Source of the DNA: Rhizobium sp. CCGE531
GTDB taxonomy: Bacteria > Pseudomonadota > Alphaproteobacteria > Rhizobiales > Rhizobiaceae
DNA: 64,000 nucleotides
Direction of reading: 5' to 3'
Assembly: GCF_003627795.1 (NCBI RefSeq)
Contig: NZ_CP032687.1
Location: 248,001 to 312,000, forward strand
Positions 18,275 through 27,568 of the stretch are shown here, piece after piece; the first letter of the stretch is position 1, and each line of letters begins with the position of its first letter. Both the position numbers and the translations under genes were made by a program. A model generated the notes under the pieces. That model ran no database searches. It saw nothing but the letters and a program-made list of their open reading frames with translations, and was not told the DNA's origin.

Positions 18275-19138
18275 ATGGATCAAAAGGTTTTCGTTCCAAA
18301 GAGCATCGGGGCGATTGAGGATCCGACGAAATCGCTCCGCGATCTGATTTCCTCCCCGGACCTGACGCACCTGATGGGAGCGCATGACGGGCTTTCCGCG
18401 GCGGTCGCCATGCAGGCGGGCTTCAAGGCCATTTGGGCGTCTGGCCCGTGCATTTCGAAGAGCCTCGGCTATCGCGACGTCAAGGAGGCAAGTTGGACAC
18501 ATTTGATAGAGGTGATGGAACGAATGGCGGATGCCAGCGGCCTGCCGATCCTCGCCGATGGCGATTCCGGCTTCGGGAACATGAATGGCCCGCGGTTAAT
18601 GGCAGCAAAGCTCTTGCAGCATGGTGCCTCTGGTGTGTGCATCGATGATAAGAGCTTCCCGAAAATGAATTCCTCTGTCGGCAATCGTCCTCCGCTGGAC
18701 GATATCGAAAAGTTTTCCAGCCGCCTAAAGGCGATTAAGGATGCGACGGGAAATGACCTCGTGCTTGTCGCTCGCACCGAAGCCTTGATCGCCGGTTACG
18801 GTCTCGAGGCGGCCCTATTGCGCGCAGACGCCTACGCGAACGCCGGCGCCGATGCAATCCTGATCCACTCGGGGGAAGCGAAAGCGCATGACGTTCTCAC
18901 CTTTGCGAAGGAATGGAAACGGCTTCCTATCATGATTGCGCCTTCGAATTACTATCGCACAGTCATTTCAGCGCATCATGAGGCTGGCATCTCGAATGTC
19001 ATCTGGGTCAACCATGCGATGCGTGCAGCGATTGCAGGTATGCGGGCCGCGTACAACTGGATCATCGCCGAAGCAAGCGCCGGGCAGATTGGGCAGGAGG
19101 TCGCGAAGCTCGACGACGGACCCGCTGCGTTATGGTGA
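18275..19138 (+). CDS. phosphoenolpyruvate mutase-like enzyme (PEP mutase / isocitrate lyase superfamily)
   Basis: A 287-residue barrel enzyme. PEP mutase converts phosphoenolpyruvate to phosphonopyruvate, the C-P bond-forming step that opens nearly all phosphonate pathways. Visible features are the metal-binding loop ADGDSGFGN near residue 94, the signature loop DDKSFPKMNS near residue 124 (family EDKxxxxxNS, with E replaced by D), VARTEA and ILIHSGEA. The NS ending favours mutase, but the related phosphonopyruvate hydrolase or another C-C lyase cannot be excluded. The ATG at 18275 has GGAG six bases upstream; a longer frame upstream is not family-like. No phosphonopyruvate decarboxylase is in the window. 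Confidence 0.82.
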   Translation: MDQKVFVPKSIGAIEDPTKSLRDLISSPDLTHLMGAHDGLSAAVAMQAGFKAIWASGPCISKSLGYRDVKEASWTHLIEVMERMADASGLPILADGDSGFGNMNGPRLMAAKLLQHGASGVCIDDKSFPKMNSSVGNRPPLDDIEKFSSRLKAIKDATGNDLVLVARTEALIAGYGLEAALLRADAYANAGADAILIHSGEAKAHDVLTFAKEWKRLPIMIAPSNYYRTVISAHHEAGISNVIWVNHAMRAAIAGMRAAYNWIIAEASAGQIGQEVAKLDDGPAALW

Positions 19139-19438
19139 ACCGTCTTCGGCGAAAGTCGGTATCTTCCGCGCGCGTGATTAGCATTGGTACGCTGAAGCGG
19201 TCAGCCTCGCTGCGGTGTCTGCGGAGCCTATCCTGACGACCTAATGAGACAGTTTCCCGCCGTACTGATGACAATGTGGCCGATCGGCAAGGATGTGGGC
19301 TCGCCAAGAACGCCCCGATATCATCGAGCCTATCAAGGATGCGGAGCCGCCGTCACTGTGATTGATGACGAGATTTTGAAAGAACGTGCCGCAGGAAGGT
19401 ACCATGATCATCCGTTTGAAGATCGGCATTGTCGTTAA

Positions 19439-20167
19439 CTAAGGCGAACATGATGGGATCCTTTCATTTGTGGTGATGTAGGTCGCTTTCACATGCTTTC
19501 CCTCGGTCCAATCACGCAGCCGGTTTGGATGGGTGCCGTTGATAACGACCCCCGCAGCACCCCGCAATGACATGAAATGGGCTGCACAAGAATCGACTGA
19601 CGCCTGACCAAGCTCGGCAAGATCGTGGGCATCTATTTCCTCGATGAACGCCTCCGGATCGTGAGTTGCCGCATTGCGATAGACGCCGTCTACATCGGTC
19701 AGAATTGCCAGTAGCGGAGCATTGGTTACCCACGCAATCCACGCCGCCACAGCGTTAGACGTTATGTCCAAACTCCATTCGACCGAATCCGTTGTGAAGA
19801 GCATGCGCGAGGCAAGCAGAACTGGAATTTTGCCAACCTTTGCCAGGCTCCGACATTCGCTCAACGTTGCAGACGGAACAAGTTTCGAAGAAAAGGCACG
19901 ATTCGCCAGCAAATATCCTGTCTCGTCTTGGACACGAGCGCACGCGTGGTGGGTCATCACCGATGGGGGACGATATAGGTCGTCAACACGCTCCATCGCC
20001 TTGTCGTTTAAGTCTCCGCCAGGAACTACCAAAATTCGATGTCCACGCTCGACCAAGCGCTCGAGTTCGGCGACAGCCGTCCTAAAAACCGACAGATCAT
20101 GCATGAGACTTCCGTGGAACTTGACAACTATTGAAAAGCCGCATGGGGGAAGACTTTGGGTGAACAT
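19439..20167 (-). CDS. amino-acid-kinase-fold (AAK) protein
   Basis: A 242-residue protein of the superfamily containing uridylate, aspartate, acetylglutamate and fosfomycin (FomA) kinases and molybdenum-storage proteins. It shows a modified glycine loop VVKFHGSL near residue 15 (usual KxGGS), LVVPGGDLND, and the nucleotide-site segment ILTDVDGVYRNA near residue 160. The substrate is not deducible; small phosphorylated or phosphonate acceptors are possible given the neighbouring PEP-mutase-like gene, with which it is convergent. That link is inference. Confidence 0.72.
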   Translation of the reverse strand: MFTQSLPPCGFSIVVKFHGSLMHDLSVFRTAVAELERLVERGHRILVVPGGDLNDKAMERVDDLYRPPSVMTHHACARVQDETGYLLANRAFSSKLVPSATLSECRSLAKVGKIPVLLASRMLFTTDSVEWSLDITSNAVAAWIAWVTNAPLLAILTDVDGVYRNAATHDPEAFIEEIDAHDLAELGQASVDSCAAHFMSLRGAAGVVINGTHPNRLRDWTEGKHVKATYITTNERIPSCSP

Positions 20168-20546
20168 GTCTTAACCTCGCCCTGCCACTGTGAAGGCCCC
20201 ATGTAGGTTTTGAGGGCTTCTCGATGTCAGATGGAGAACTGAGACCTTCTGAAAAGCCGCAGTGTACAACTGCATCCGTTCAACGCCATTTGGGAGAGCA
20301 AGCTCGATTACGTTGAACCTAATGTCGAGAAGTTTCGTCGCGTTTGAAAAGTCGCTCTTCCTCCATTTCTCCGCAATTCTTCACCGAACGATGTTGGAGA
20401 CGTCTCGAACGTGCTACGGCTCTTTGTCCGGGATGCTCAAGCTGACGGGCCCGTTCATTTAGCTTTGGGCCTAGATGATCCAGTGTTCCACGCAGCGACC
20501 AACGAGAGAAATATGTCTCGGCGGCTCTCACTGCGTTTGCAACAAC

Positions 20547-20799
20547 CTCAAAAACCATGCCAACTTTGCAGAGCGAGCCCGCGAAAAGTTTTCTCAATGT
20601 TTCTTCCCGACTTAGGGCTGAATAGCGAACACCTCAGAGGCGGCGTCGTAAAGATTCAAACGCACACACTGTCCAATTTGTCAGATAACCGACACGAGCT
20701 TTGTTAGGTCAATCTCTCGCCGTTCCACGCTAAGCATTTGAAATTAAACGGGGAGACACCCCGTCCGGCGACACCGGTCGCGTTGGCGTGAGATTTGAA
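20547..20799. promoter_or_regulatory. possible shared NifA site with divergent sigma-54-like promoters
   Basis: A perfect UAS, TGT-CAGATAACCG-ACA, is at 20679-20694. To the right, TGGCGTGAGATTTGAA (20784-20799, plus strand) lies 90 bases away and points to the SnoaL-SDR-monooxygenase genes. To the left, minus-strand TGGCATGGTTTTTGAG (20547-20562) lies 117 bases away and points to the AAK gene. Both -12 elements are of the GA type seen at nifH. The right-hand promoter is the more believable. Confidence 0.5.
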
Positions 20800-21164
20800 T
20801 GGCGTGGGTGCTGTAATGGCGATGCTGACCTGTAAACCATTAATCGATCCGGTCGGCAGGAGGGAAGGCGGACCGTATTAAATCGTCCAGTCGGATTTAG
20901 TCAAAGAAGAGAACAATGGAAGCCAGAAGAACGAACGGTCTGACGGGCCATATCCCCGATAACTTTCAACCGCGGATGAGCGAACTTACGCACGTCGAAC
21001 CAAACGACGGTTTGACAGATGGGAAGCATATTGGCGGGCCGCCCCGTGCCAGGTGCAAAGTGCAGCAGCTCCTCGATGGTCCCCGGCTACGAGCATCCTG
21101 GCGTCGTTGCCACGTCACTTAATACACGAGTGCCTCTCCCCATCTTGGAATTAGCGACAAAGCG
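20800..21164 (+). other. leader or ruined small gene
   Basis: A frame at 20916-21122 (68 aa, ATG behind AAGAAGAG) is followed by an overlapping frame at 21019-21243. Neither resembles a known family. They could be a frameshifted small gene or only leader sequence. Confidence 0.3.
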
Positions 21165-21731
21165 ATGTGTCAGGAACAAATTACCGAATTACTTGATCGC
21201 AAGGCGATCCGTGATTGTCTTTACCGATACTGTCGCGGGATAGATCGGGCAGACGAGGCGGCGCTACGCAGTGCGTACTGGCCGGATGCGCATGACAATC
21301 ACGGCGCTTATTCCGGCTCGGCAGAGGGATTCATAGAGCTCGCGCGCGGTGTCTTCAAGACCGAACCTCGCAACATCCATCAGATTACGAACGTTCTGAT
21401 CGAGTTCATCGACCCGGCAAAGGCTGCCGTCGAGAGTTACTTCACTGCGCTGCAACGCGGAGCGGACGGGGCAAGGACAATACGTCAGGTTCTCTTGTGC
21501 GGCCGCTATTGCGATCTGTTTCAGAAAAGGGAAGGTGAGTGGCGCATCGCCGAGCGGACTGTCGTCTACGATTGGTTCGAGGAACAGCCCGCGCCAGTGA
21601 CCTCCGAGACGGAGCGTTTCGGTCTCCGGCAGCCGATCGGGGCATCATATCCAATCGATCCGGTCTATGCGCTCTTGAACCGTCGTTTTCTTCAGAAACG
21701 TGAAGACCACATGGCGAAAAAGCCTCGGTGA
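21165..21731 (+). CDS. SnoaL/NTF2-like protein
   Basis: A 188-residue cone-fold protein. The N-terminal [26 protein letters not shown] and [10 protein letters not shown] segments are typical of the SnoaL-like group that includes dehydratases, ketosteroid-isomerase-like enzymes and small dioxygenase subunits. Such proteins often act in degradation or tailoring of ring compounds. The ribosome site is weak. It starts a rightward run with the double dehydrogenase and the flavin monooxygenase and lies behind a NifA-type site. Confidence 0.8.
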   Translation: MCQEQITELLDRKAIRDCLYRYCRGIDRADEAALRSAYWPDAHDNHGAYSGSAEGFIELARGVFKTEPRNIHQITNVLIEFIDPAKAAVESYFTALQRGADGARTIRQVLLCGRYCDLFQKREGEWRIAERTVVYDWFEEQPAPVTSETERFGLRQPIGASYPIDPVYALLNRRFLQKREDHMAKKPR

Positions 21732-21851
21732 TGAGCGGTTTCAGATCTTCGTCGGCGGCGAAATGGAAATCACGCGACGTCTCTGTCTACTGCCATGTCG
21801 GGATGGTTGTCCGGAAAAAAAAGGTCCGGGAAACGGTCAGGAGAATTCCTC

Positions 21852-23354
21852 ATGAGAAAGCAACGCGTCGTCATCATTACAGGCGCTGCAGGCGGGATCG
21901 GCCGCGCACTCGTCGACGCTCATCTCAATGTCGGGGACATTGTTGTTGCCGCGGACCTCCCGGACAGCGGTGTGCTTGAACTGGCTCGCGGTTTCGGCTC
22001 TGCGGATCTCGGACTTGAATTCGATGTCTCACGGGAAGAGGACATCCTTGCCCTTTATGAGCGGATCGACGCGCAGTTCGACCACATCGACGTTCTTGTC
22101 AATAACGCGGCGATGGGGCCCAGCATGGCCGCGACCACGCAGACCCCCATCGACGACTTCCGACGCGTATTGGCGGTAAATCTGATCGGGCCCTTCCTCA
22201 TGGCTCGCGAAGCCGCACGGCGGATGCAGCCAGGTGCTGCGATTATCAACGTCGCCTCGATGGCGGGGATAATTGGCAATCCAAAACGCAACGCCTACGC
22301 TGCTTCGAAAGCGGGCCTTATCTCGATTACGAAGTCGCTCGCCTGCGAGTTGGCTTCACTTGGCATCCGCGTGATGGCAGTGGCGCCGGGCTATGTGCGA
22401 ACGCCGATGGTCGCGCAATTGGAACACGCTGGCCAGACGAACTTAGAGGCGGTGCGCAGCCGTGTGCCGATGGGGCGCATGGCGCGTCCGGACGAAATTG
22501 CACGAGCCGTGCGGTTTCTCGCCAGCCCGGATGCGCATTGTATCAACGGCACGGTGCTGACAATTGATGGCGGGTGGATGTCCTTCAACCAGCCTGGCGA
22601 CGCGCACCCGCGAGTAAGCGAAATACCACAAGCCGAACTTTCCCGTCCGCCACAATCAACCAATAAGCGGATTGTCCTCGTCACGGGCGGCGCGACCAGC
22701 ATAGGCGCGGCCGTTGCTCGCCGCTTTGCAGCAAATGGCGATACCGTCGTACTCGCCGACATAAACGGCGCCGCGGCGGCGAAGTTCGCAAAATCCCTCG
22801 GCGGCGAGCACATTGGAAAATCCGTGGACATTGCAAGCGAAATGCAGGTGGTAGCACTGTTCGACGATTTGCGGGAGCGGTTCGGGGGGCTTGATGTTCT
22901 CGTCAACAGTGCCGCTTGGCCCGACAGTTGCAAGTCGGGAGTTGAGCAAACGCCTGCCGAGATCGCGCGCGTAATTGATGTCAACCTCACCGGTGCCTTC
23001 ACCTGCGCGCGTGAGGCTATCAAAATGATGCGGCCCGACGGGGTAATCCTGAATATCGGATCCATCAACCGCTCCCTGACGATTGCCCAGCGCCATGCAT
23101 ATGGCGCATCAAAAGCGGGCTTGGAAATGCTGACCCGCTGCATGGCGGCCGAACTCGGGCCGGTTGGCATTCGGACTGCGACGATTGCTCTTGGCTTCAT
23201 TCACACACCTGATAGCGCACAGAACGCGATCAGCCGCCGCAACCCAGCCCTTGGCGGGGGGCAGTTCGAAGGCATGGCAAACGCCGCGTTCTTCCTAGCT
23301 TCGCCAGATGCTTCATACATCAACGGTTCGACCCTTTACGTCGGCGGCGGCTGA
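21852..23354 (+). CDS. fused double short-chain dehydrogenase/reductase
   Basis: A 500-residue protein made of two complete SDR domains. Domain 1 (about 1-250) has TGAAGGIGRAL, NNAAMG, the catalytic YAASKAG and PGYVRTPM. After a linker of about 25 residues, domain 2 (about 275-500) has VTGGATSIGAA, NSAAW and YGASKAG. Both keep the Tyr-x3-Lys pair, so both are probably active NAD(P) oxidoreductases. The ATG at 21852 has AGGAG eight bases upstream. From memory this matches a fused SDR annotated on pNGR234a (y4vI); not checked. Confidence 0.88.
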   Translation: MRKQRVVIITGAAGGIGRALVDAHLNVGDIVVAADLPDSGVLELARGFGSADLGLEFDVSREEDILALYERIDAQFDHIDVLVNNAAMGPSMAATTQTPIDDFRRVLAVNLIGPFLMAREAARRMQPGAAIINVASMAGIIGNPKRNAYAASKAGLISITKSLACELASLGIRVMAVAPGYVRTPMVAQLEHAGQTNLEAVRSRVPMGRMARPDEIARAVRFLASPDAHCINGTVLTIDGGWMSFNQPGDAHPRVSEIPQAELSRPPQSTNKRIVLVTGGATSIGAAVARRFAANGDTVVLADINGAAAAKFAKSLGGEHIGKSVDIASEMQVVALFDDLRERFGGLDVLVNSAAWPDSCKSGVEQTPAEIARVIDVNLTGAFTCAREAIKMMRPDGVILNIGSINRSLTIAQRHAYGASKAGLEMLTRCMAAELGPVGIRTATIALGFIHTPDSAQNAISRRNPALGGGQFEGMANAAFFLASPDASYINGSTLYVGGG

Positions 23355-23600
23355 CTTCGGCCAATGTTGTATTCTCCCACGATCGGAAACATTCACGGGA
23401 AATCGAAAACGACACTGTGTGCCAAACTGCATGCGGAGCGTCATCGAATTTGACAGTTTTAAGGAGCACTTGCGGCCGGGGAACGGCAAGCGATTTTGTT
23501 TGAAAGCCCCGAATACCGAAAAAAGCGGATTGGATCCGAGGCCACGGATACGTGCCCGCTGACCATTCGCGAATGGACCCAACGTGAATGAGGAAACGTT

Positions 23601-24665
23601 ATGGAATTTGCGACCTTCATCCTTGCCTCCCAGCGGGGCTATCATCAATCGGCCGACAGAATCATCCGCAACTCAATCGAACAGGCAGTCCTTTCGGAGC
23701 AAGCTGGCTTCAACACCGCATGGTTTGCCGAACACCACTTCAACAACTATAGCCTCGTTCCATCGCCCTTGATGATGGTGGCCCATTGCGCCGGCCGGAC
23801 GAACTCCATCCGCCTCGGGACTGGTGTTTGCGTATTGCCGCTTTATCAACCGCAGCGTCTGCTTTCCGAGATAGGTTTCGCCGATATCGTTTCGAGCGGC
23901 CGCCTGGAGCTCGGCGTCGGCTCTGGATATCAGCAGTTTGAGTTTGACCGCTTTGGTGTCGATATCGATGAGGCGCCCGCTGTTTGTTCGGAATATCTGG
24001 ACGTCCTTCTCAAGGGCCTCACGCAAAACATTTTTGAGCACAACGGCCAATATTTAAAGGTACCACCGACGGCGATTTCGGTGCGGACTATCCAGAAGCC
24101 GGCCCCCCCAATCTGGATCGCTACGGCGTCCGGATACAACATGGGCCGGGCCTATCGGGAAGGACACAATCTTTTCGTCACGGCATTCCACGATGGCTTG
24201 GGCGCTTTAAGCAAGCTTCGCGAGAGCATCGAGAACGCGGCACTCGCAAAAGGCAAGGATGCCGCGGATGCCAAGATTTCGCTGTTGCGTTGTTGTTATG
24301 CCAGCGACAACGAAACGGAGATCAACAGCTATCTCGACAACGCCCGTTTCCAGCGCCGGCTATCGGAAGCGCTTCATCAGCGCCGCCAACAAACCGAGGA
24401 TGGCTATCTTCTGCAGGAAACCCCGACCAAGCAGGACCTGTCGTTTCAGACGATGCGCGACAATCTACCAATCGGCAGTGTGAATCGGGTGATCGATCGC
24501 CTGCTCGAAGAGATCAGTGTGCTGAAGCCGTCCCAGATCGCAATTCACTGCCAATTGGGCGATTTCGATCATCAGGCGATGCTGCGGCAAATCGAACTCT
24601 GGGGAGACGAGATCATCCCGGCTGTCAACAAGTCGCTCGGTCATGCGCCCGCCATGACCGGATAA
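23601..24665 (+). CDS. luciferase-like flavin monooxygenase
   Basis: A 354-residue LLM-class enzyme: MEFATFIL start, FNTAWFAEHHF near residue 37, RLGTGVCVLPLYQP near residue 73 and GRLELGVGSGYQ near residue 100, all family hallmarks. It would use FMNH2 and oxygen to oxidise an unknown substrate. GAGGAAA sits seven bases before the ATG. It lies 246 bases after the double SDR and is the last gene of the accessory block. It resembles what I remember as y4vJ of NGR234. Confidence 0.87.
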   Translation: MEFATFILASQRGYHQSADRIIRNSIEQAVLSEQAGFNTAWFAEHHFNNYSLVPSPLMMVAHCAGRTNSIRLGTGVCVLPLYQPQRLLSEIGFADIVSSGRLELGVGSGYQQFEFDRFGVDIDEAPAVCSEYLDVLLKGLTQNIFEHNGQYLKVPPTAISVRTIQKPAPPIWIATASGYNMGRAYREGHNLFVTAFHDGLGALSKLRESIENAALAKGKDAADAKISLLRCCYASDNETEINSYLDNARFQRRLSEALHQRRQQTEDGYLLQETPTKQDLSFQTMRDNLPIGSVNRVIDRLLEEISVLKPSQIAIHCQLGDFDHQAMLRQIELWGDEIIPAVNKSLGHAPAMTG

Positions 24666-24834
24666 CTCCCTTCCGAGATCAGAGAGCAATTTTTGATGAT
24701 GAGCCGTCTGGATATGACTGAAGTCGGTCTCGGTTCACGGCGAACGGCCCTCGCTGACGATCCGGATCTCTGGCCAGAAGAGACGGCGATTTAGACTTTG
24801 GCGAACTCGCCACAATCAACTGCCGTAGTGACCA

Positions 24835-25383
24835 TCATAACTCAGCCAGATTGAGTGTCTCGAAGTGAAATGGGCCGCGTACCCCAGCGGAAAAACGCTC
24901 GGCGGCGTTCAGAGCCAACTCTAACCTTTCGCGAGGCGGTGAGCTTGATGATGCAAAGAGCGCGCCCAGTGCTATTTGCTGACCACATCCACAGGCGTCA
25001 AAGCCATCGACCGGCTCAACAACCTGGTAATCATCGTCAATTCTGAAAAGCCTTCCGGCATAGCCGACGAGGAAGGTGCCGCCGCGCTCGACTTCGTCCT
25101 GCCGCCGTGCGTAGCCGCCATCCTTCAGGCACTGGCGAAGCGCGTCGACGAAATCCGTCACCATGAAGGCATAGACATCCGTTTCAGGATCTCTTTTGGG
25201 CGGCTTGAGGGAATGTGCCAATAGCTGGCCCATTCTGAACGAAGAGGTAAACCCGAAGAGAAAGTCCCGGTTGCGGAAAACTTTGCGATCGGCTCGGAGG
25301 GTAAGCGAATAGCCGGCCACACCAGCGCTATCGCCCCCGATGTGAACAGATCCGTTGCTGATCAAACCGACAATGCATGTCAT
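24835..25383 (-). CDS. HslV/proteasome-beta-like Ntn-hydrolase
   Basis: A 182-residue protein starting MTCIVGLISNGSVHIGGDSAG, the pattern of Ntn-hydrolases in which the residue after Met (Thr2) becomes the nucleophile. The start at 25383 is fixed by AGGAGG eight bases upstream and by this chemistry. It lacks an ATPase partner here, so it is probably not a classical HslVU protease. Function unknown. Confidence 0.65.
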   Translation of the reverse strand: MTCIVGLISNGSVHIGGDSAGVAGYSLTLRADRKVFRNRDFLFGFTSSFRMGQLLAHSLKPPKRDPETDVYAFMVTDFVDALRQCLKDGGYARRQDEVERGGTFLVGYAGRLFRIDDDYQVVEPVDGFDACGCGQQIALGALFASSSSPPRERLELALNAAERFSAGVRGPFHFETLNLAEL

Positions 25384-25716
25384 CCGCCGCCGCTCCTCCT
25401 GTGGGCTGATTAGTAGAACCCAATGTCGCCACTGGCTGCCGACCATGCTTTGTCGACTTTGCTGCCCCAAGCTCTGCTAGCAAACAGCTTGCCAAACAGC
25501 GCCTCGGCCCCTGTCAATTGTCTGTCAGCTTCCCGACGGTAGTGCCGCTTTCTGGCCGATTGGCGCGATTACCAGGTCTGTGATGAACCGGCACGCGCTC
25601 GCCTGAAACCTCAATAAGTCTTTGCGTTGTAGTTTGATCGTAAACGCTCATTTCCCTGCACGTTGACGCCCGCGATTCCGGCGCGGTGTTCGACTTGGGA
25701 ACGGTTTCTGCGTTGA

Positions 25717-27282
25717 TCAGGCCGCTGCGGCCTTTGGAAAGTTGAATGGCAGCAGGTCAGAGATGTCGGCGTCGTCGGCGCGCTGCGGCAATTCGGTGAG
25801 GACGTGGCGCAAGTAGGCCAGTGGCTCGACGCCGCAAGCCCGGCATGTCAGCATGAGGCTGTAGACCACGGCGCTGGCCTTTGCTCCATCGACGGTGTCG
25901 CTGAACAGCCAGCTTTTTCTGCCAGTTGCAAAAATCCTGATGTCACGCTCCAGAAGGTTGTTGTCGATCGGCATCCTGCCATCATTTGTGTAACGCGTCA
26001 GATATTCCCATTGGTTCAGCGTGTAGGAGATGGCATCGCCAAGCTTGCTGTCCGGCAAGACCTTCGGGGCGATTTCATCGAGCCATTTTTTCAGGGCATT
26101 CAGGATGGGAACGCTATGTTCCTGGCGAAAGCGGCGAATGCAATGATCTCGCGTTTCGCCGTCATCCGGTATTTCGTCGCGCGCTTGCTTTTCAATCCGG
26201 TAGAGTTGTTCGAAGAACTTGAGGGCCTGCTCCGGTGGGCCGCCGGGTTTGTTTCTCGTCTTGAGAGCATTGACAAACCGCCGTCTTGAATGGGCCATAC
26301 ATCCAATGTGGGTGGCCCCCTCCAGCGTGCGCCAGGCGGAATAACCATCGCTCATCAATATGCCGCGGTAATCGCCGAGAAAGGCCTGCGGATAGATCTG
26401 TCCGCGGCCCGGCTGATAATCGAGAAGCACGATCGGCTCGGCACTGTCCTCACCGCTGCGATAAGCCCACATGAAGGATGTGTCGGTGGCCGCTCTGTCC
26501 TTTTCCTTCAGGACCTGAACAGTCGTCTCGTCGCCATGGATGAGAGACTGTGATCGAAGCCGCAGCTTCAGCGCGTCATAGATGCGGACGAGATGCTTCT
26601 CGCTCGAGCCGATCACCCAGTGCCCCAGAGCACCGCGGCTGACAGGAACGCCGGCGCGCTCGAAGGCCTGTGCCAGACGATAGAGTGGCGTGCCATCGAC
26701 ATATTTGTGCACCAACGCGAAGGCTAGCGTCGAGGCCGTGGCAATGCTGCCCGGCAAGGGTTGCGCGGGCATCGGCGCAATGATGACCGGCGTGTTGATG
26801 CCGGTGCGGTCGCAATTCCGGCAGGCATATTTGAACCGCACATTCTGAAGGACCTTTGCCTTCACCTCGATATGAAGCTGCTCGCTAACGGCCTCACCCA
26901 TGCGATGCATTTGGTGATGGCAGCAGGGGCAAGCCTTCTGATCGTCGGGCAGGTCATATTCGACGCGTTCGCGCGGCAGGTTTTCCGGTAACGGTCGGCG
27001 GCCGCGCTTCTTGCCTTCCTGCTTTTCTGCCGGCGGCAAGCCGGTGTCCGGAAGATCGACGACATCGCCTTCTTCGCTGTCATCCTCACCGGCGACCTGT
27101 TCGGCTTCATTGAAGAGGCGATCAATGTGCTTTTCGCTCTTCGGCGCAAAACGATGTGAGCGAGCAAGCGCCAGCTCTTCCTCGAGTTTGACGACGCGCT
27201 CGGCAAGTTGACGGTTTTCCGCCTGCAGCGCGGCAATGCGCGCCATCAGCTCCTCAACAGTCGGTTCGCCAGTTCGATTCAT
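25717..27282 (-). CDS. tnpC: IS66 transposase TnpC
   Basis: A 521-residue IS66 transposase: N-terminal coiled coil (residues 8-45), a zinc-finger-like CPCCHHQMHRMG region near 120, the DDE-type core with HGDETTVQVL near 250 and GCMAHSRRRF near 330, and the C-terminal NNLLERDIRIFATGRKSWLFSDT. The reading frame is complete, but the element as a whole cannot move without TnpB. Confidence 0.93.
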   Translation of the reverse strand: MNRTGEPTVEELMARIAALQAENRQLAERVVKLEEELALARSHRFAPKSEKHIDRLFNEAEQVAGEDDSEEGDVVDLPDTGLPPAEKQEGKKRGRRPLPENLPRERVEYDLPDDQKACPCCHHQMHRMGEAVSEQLHIEVKAKVLQNVRFKYACRNCDRTGINTPVIIAPMPAQPLPGSIATASTLAFALVHKYVDGTPLYRLAQAFERAGVPVSRGALGHWVIGSSEKHLVRIYDALKLRLRSQSLIHGDETTVQVLKEKDRAATDTSFMWAYRSGEDSAEPIVLLDYQPGRGQIYPQAFLGDYRGILMSDGYSAWRTLEGATHIGCMAHSRRRFVNALKTRNKPGGPPEQALKFFEQLYRIEKQARDEIPDDGETRDHCIRRFRQEHSVPILNALKKWLDEIAPKVLPDSKLGDAISYTLNQWEYLTRYTNDGRMPIDNNLLERDIRIFATGRKSWLFSDTVDGAKASAVVYSLMLTCRACGVEPLAYLRHVLTELPQRADDADISDLLPFNFPKAAAA

Positions 27283-27568
27283 CAGATTCTTGAATCGAAA
27301 GCATGCCGCCGCGTCAACCGCTCAATTCGATATCCTTCAGCCAGCGACTTGATATTGCCGCACCGGATGGCGAACCATCGCGTCAATGTCGATGCCGTCG
27401 AGAATCCAGTGGAGCTGCTCGGTCGAAAGCGTCACCACCGCAGTCTCCCGGCGTGGCCATCGGAACCTGTCTTCCGTCAAGCGCTTCAGGACCATCACAA
27501 AACCGGACCGATCGAAGAACAACAACTTCATCCGGTCGCGCCAACGCGTTTCATAATGCATCCCTCTG

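Noticed and set aside
20319..20597. 92-aa minus-strand and 98-aa plus-strand overlapping frames before the SnoaL-like gene
   Set aside because: Neither has a ribosome site or family likeness, and the area holds regulatory sites instead.
22391..23200. 269-aa minus-strand frame opposite the double SDR
   Set aside because: Antisense shadow, Ser/Arg-rich with no domain.
18275..24665. A complete phosphonate pathway
   Set aside because: No phosphonopyruvate decarboxylase, reductase or aminotransferase of known phosphonate type lies next to the PEP-mutase-like gene, so only the first step is proposed.
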